Below, in pieces: positions 63,952 through 64,000 of a stretch of DNA of 64,000 bases. Each line of letters opens with the position of its first letter. The stretch's first letter is position 1. Position numbers and translations under genes: made by a program. Source of the DNA: Thalassobacterium maritimum (GTDB taxonomy: Bacteria > Verrucomicrobiota > Verrucomicrobiia > Opitutales > Coraliomargaritaceae); contig NZ_JARXHW010000010.1 of the NCBI RefSeq assembly GCF_031127805.1, positions 43,952 to 107,951 on the forward strand, written 5' to 3'. A model generated the notes under the pieces. It was not told where the DNA came from, made no database searches, and worked only from the letters and a program-made list of their open reading frames with translations.

Positions 63952-64000
63952 ATGAGCTTCCTACTTGCATCCCCGGCGACAGTATTCAGCATTAGCAGCT
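63952..64000 (+). CDS. Possible gene start at window edge
   Basis: An ATG at 63952 opens 16 codons (MSFLLASPATVFSISS) to the edge, preceded by about 150 bases without a gene. Too short to assign; it could equally be chance. Confidence 0.2.
   Translation, partial: MSFLLASPATVFSISS

Overview
The window looks like chromosomal DNA of a marine or aquatic verrucomicrobium, most likely of the Opitutae/Puniceicoccales type. I infer this from a Minf_1886-family gene, a PVC-type 52-residue small basic protein, a one-part tmRNA, an S1 sulfatase, sparse Shine-Dalgarno use and an outer-membrane (LptE, porin, ExbD) gene set. No rRNA or tRNA gene, CRISPR array, prophage or intact insertion sequence is visible. 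Most of the window is ordinary core genome with short accessory islands between.

Layout. (1) 1-5.6 kb: the start of a large two-partner-secretion (FHA-type) exoprotein gene runs off the left edge on the minus strand. Facing it is a LuxR-type response regulator, a 7TMR-DISM histidine kinase and a degenerate M23-like membrane protein. A perfect 8-3-8 palindrome lies in the shared promoter. (2) 5.6-10 kb: purE-purK-trpE and a short primary-type sigma factor. (3) 10-16 kb: gltA, hisH, serA, yicC, hemB. (4) 16.1-18 kb: a metal/metalloid efflux island (permease, small membrane protein, ArsR regulator) with a 6-6-6 palindrome upstream, next to a truncated Rid-family gene end. (5) 18-27.5 kb: rsgA, holA, cinA, an unusually short uvrC, two exbD genes, a Minf_1886 gene, thrB, smpB, rpoZ, rplM-rpsI. 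(6) 27.5-33 kb: the complete argCJBDF cluster. (7) 33-39 kb: an orphan oligopeptide-binding lipoprotein, then a beta-barrel / YfiR / CHASE8-like hybrid-kinase signalling cluster. (8) 39-45.6 kb: D-lactate dehydrogenase, radD and a SWIM-SNF2 helicase, the last two convergent across a 38-bp tandem repeat. (9) 45.6-50.5 kb: elbB, rpmF-plsX-fabH, a BamD-like TPR protein and lptE. (10) 50.6-54.3 kb: a porin followed by a flavinylation module (FMN-binding protein, PepSY membrane protein, ApbE). (11) 54.3-58.1 kb: psd, a CLC-F-type channel/antiporter and mgtE. (12) 58.1-64 kb: a 14-bp minisatellite, the small basic protein, an unknown membrane protein, a pilin-like protein, tmRNA, a repeat-rich gap with a hidden coding remnant, a sulfatase and a voltage-gated cation channel with an unusual filter.

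The most noteworthy items are: the exoprotein/two-component locus, with its palindrome centred near -42 of a predicted promoter; the UvrC lacking its Fe-S cysteines and linker domain; the flavin electron-transfer module whose first gene starts 8 nt after a terminator-like hairpin; the channel filter TLEDWTD; a covarying hairpin repeat family; and several gene remnants in gaps that otherwise look empty.
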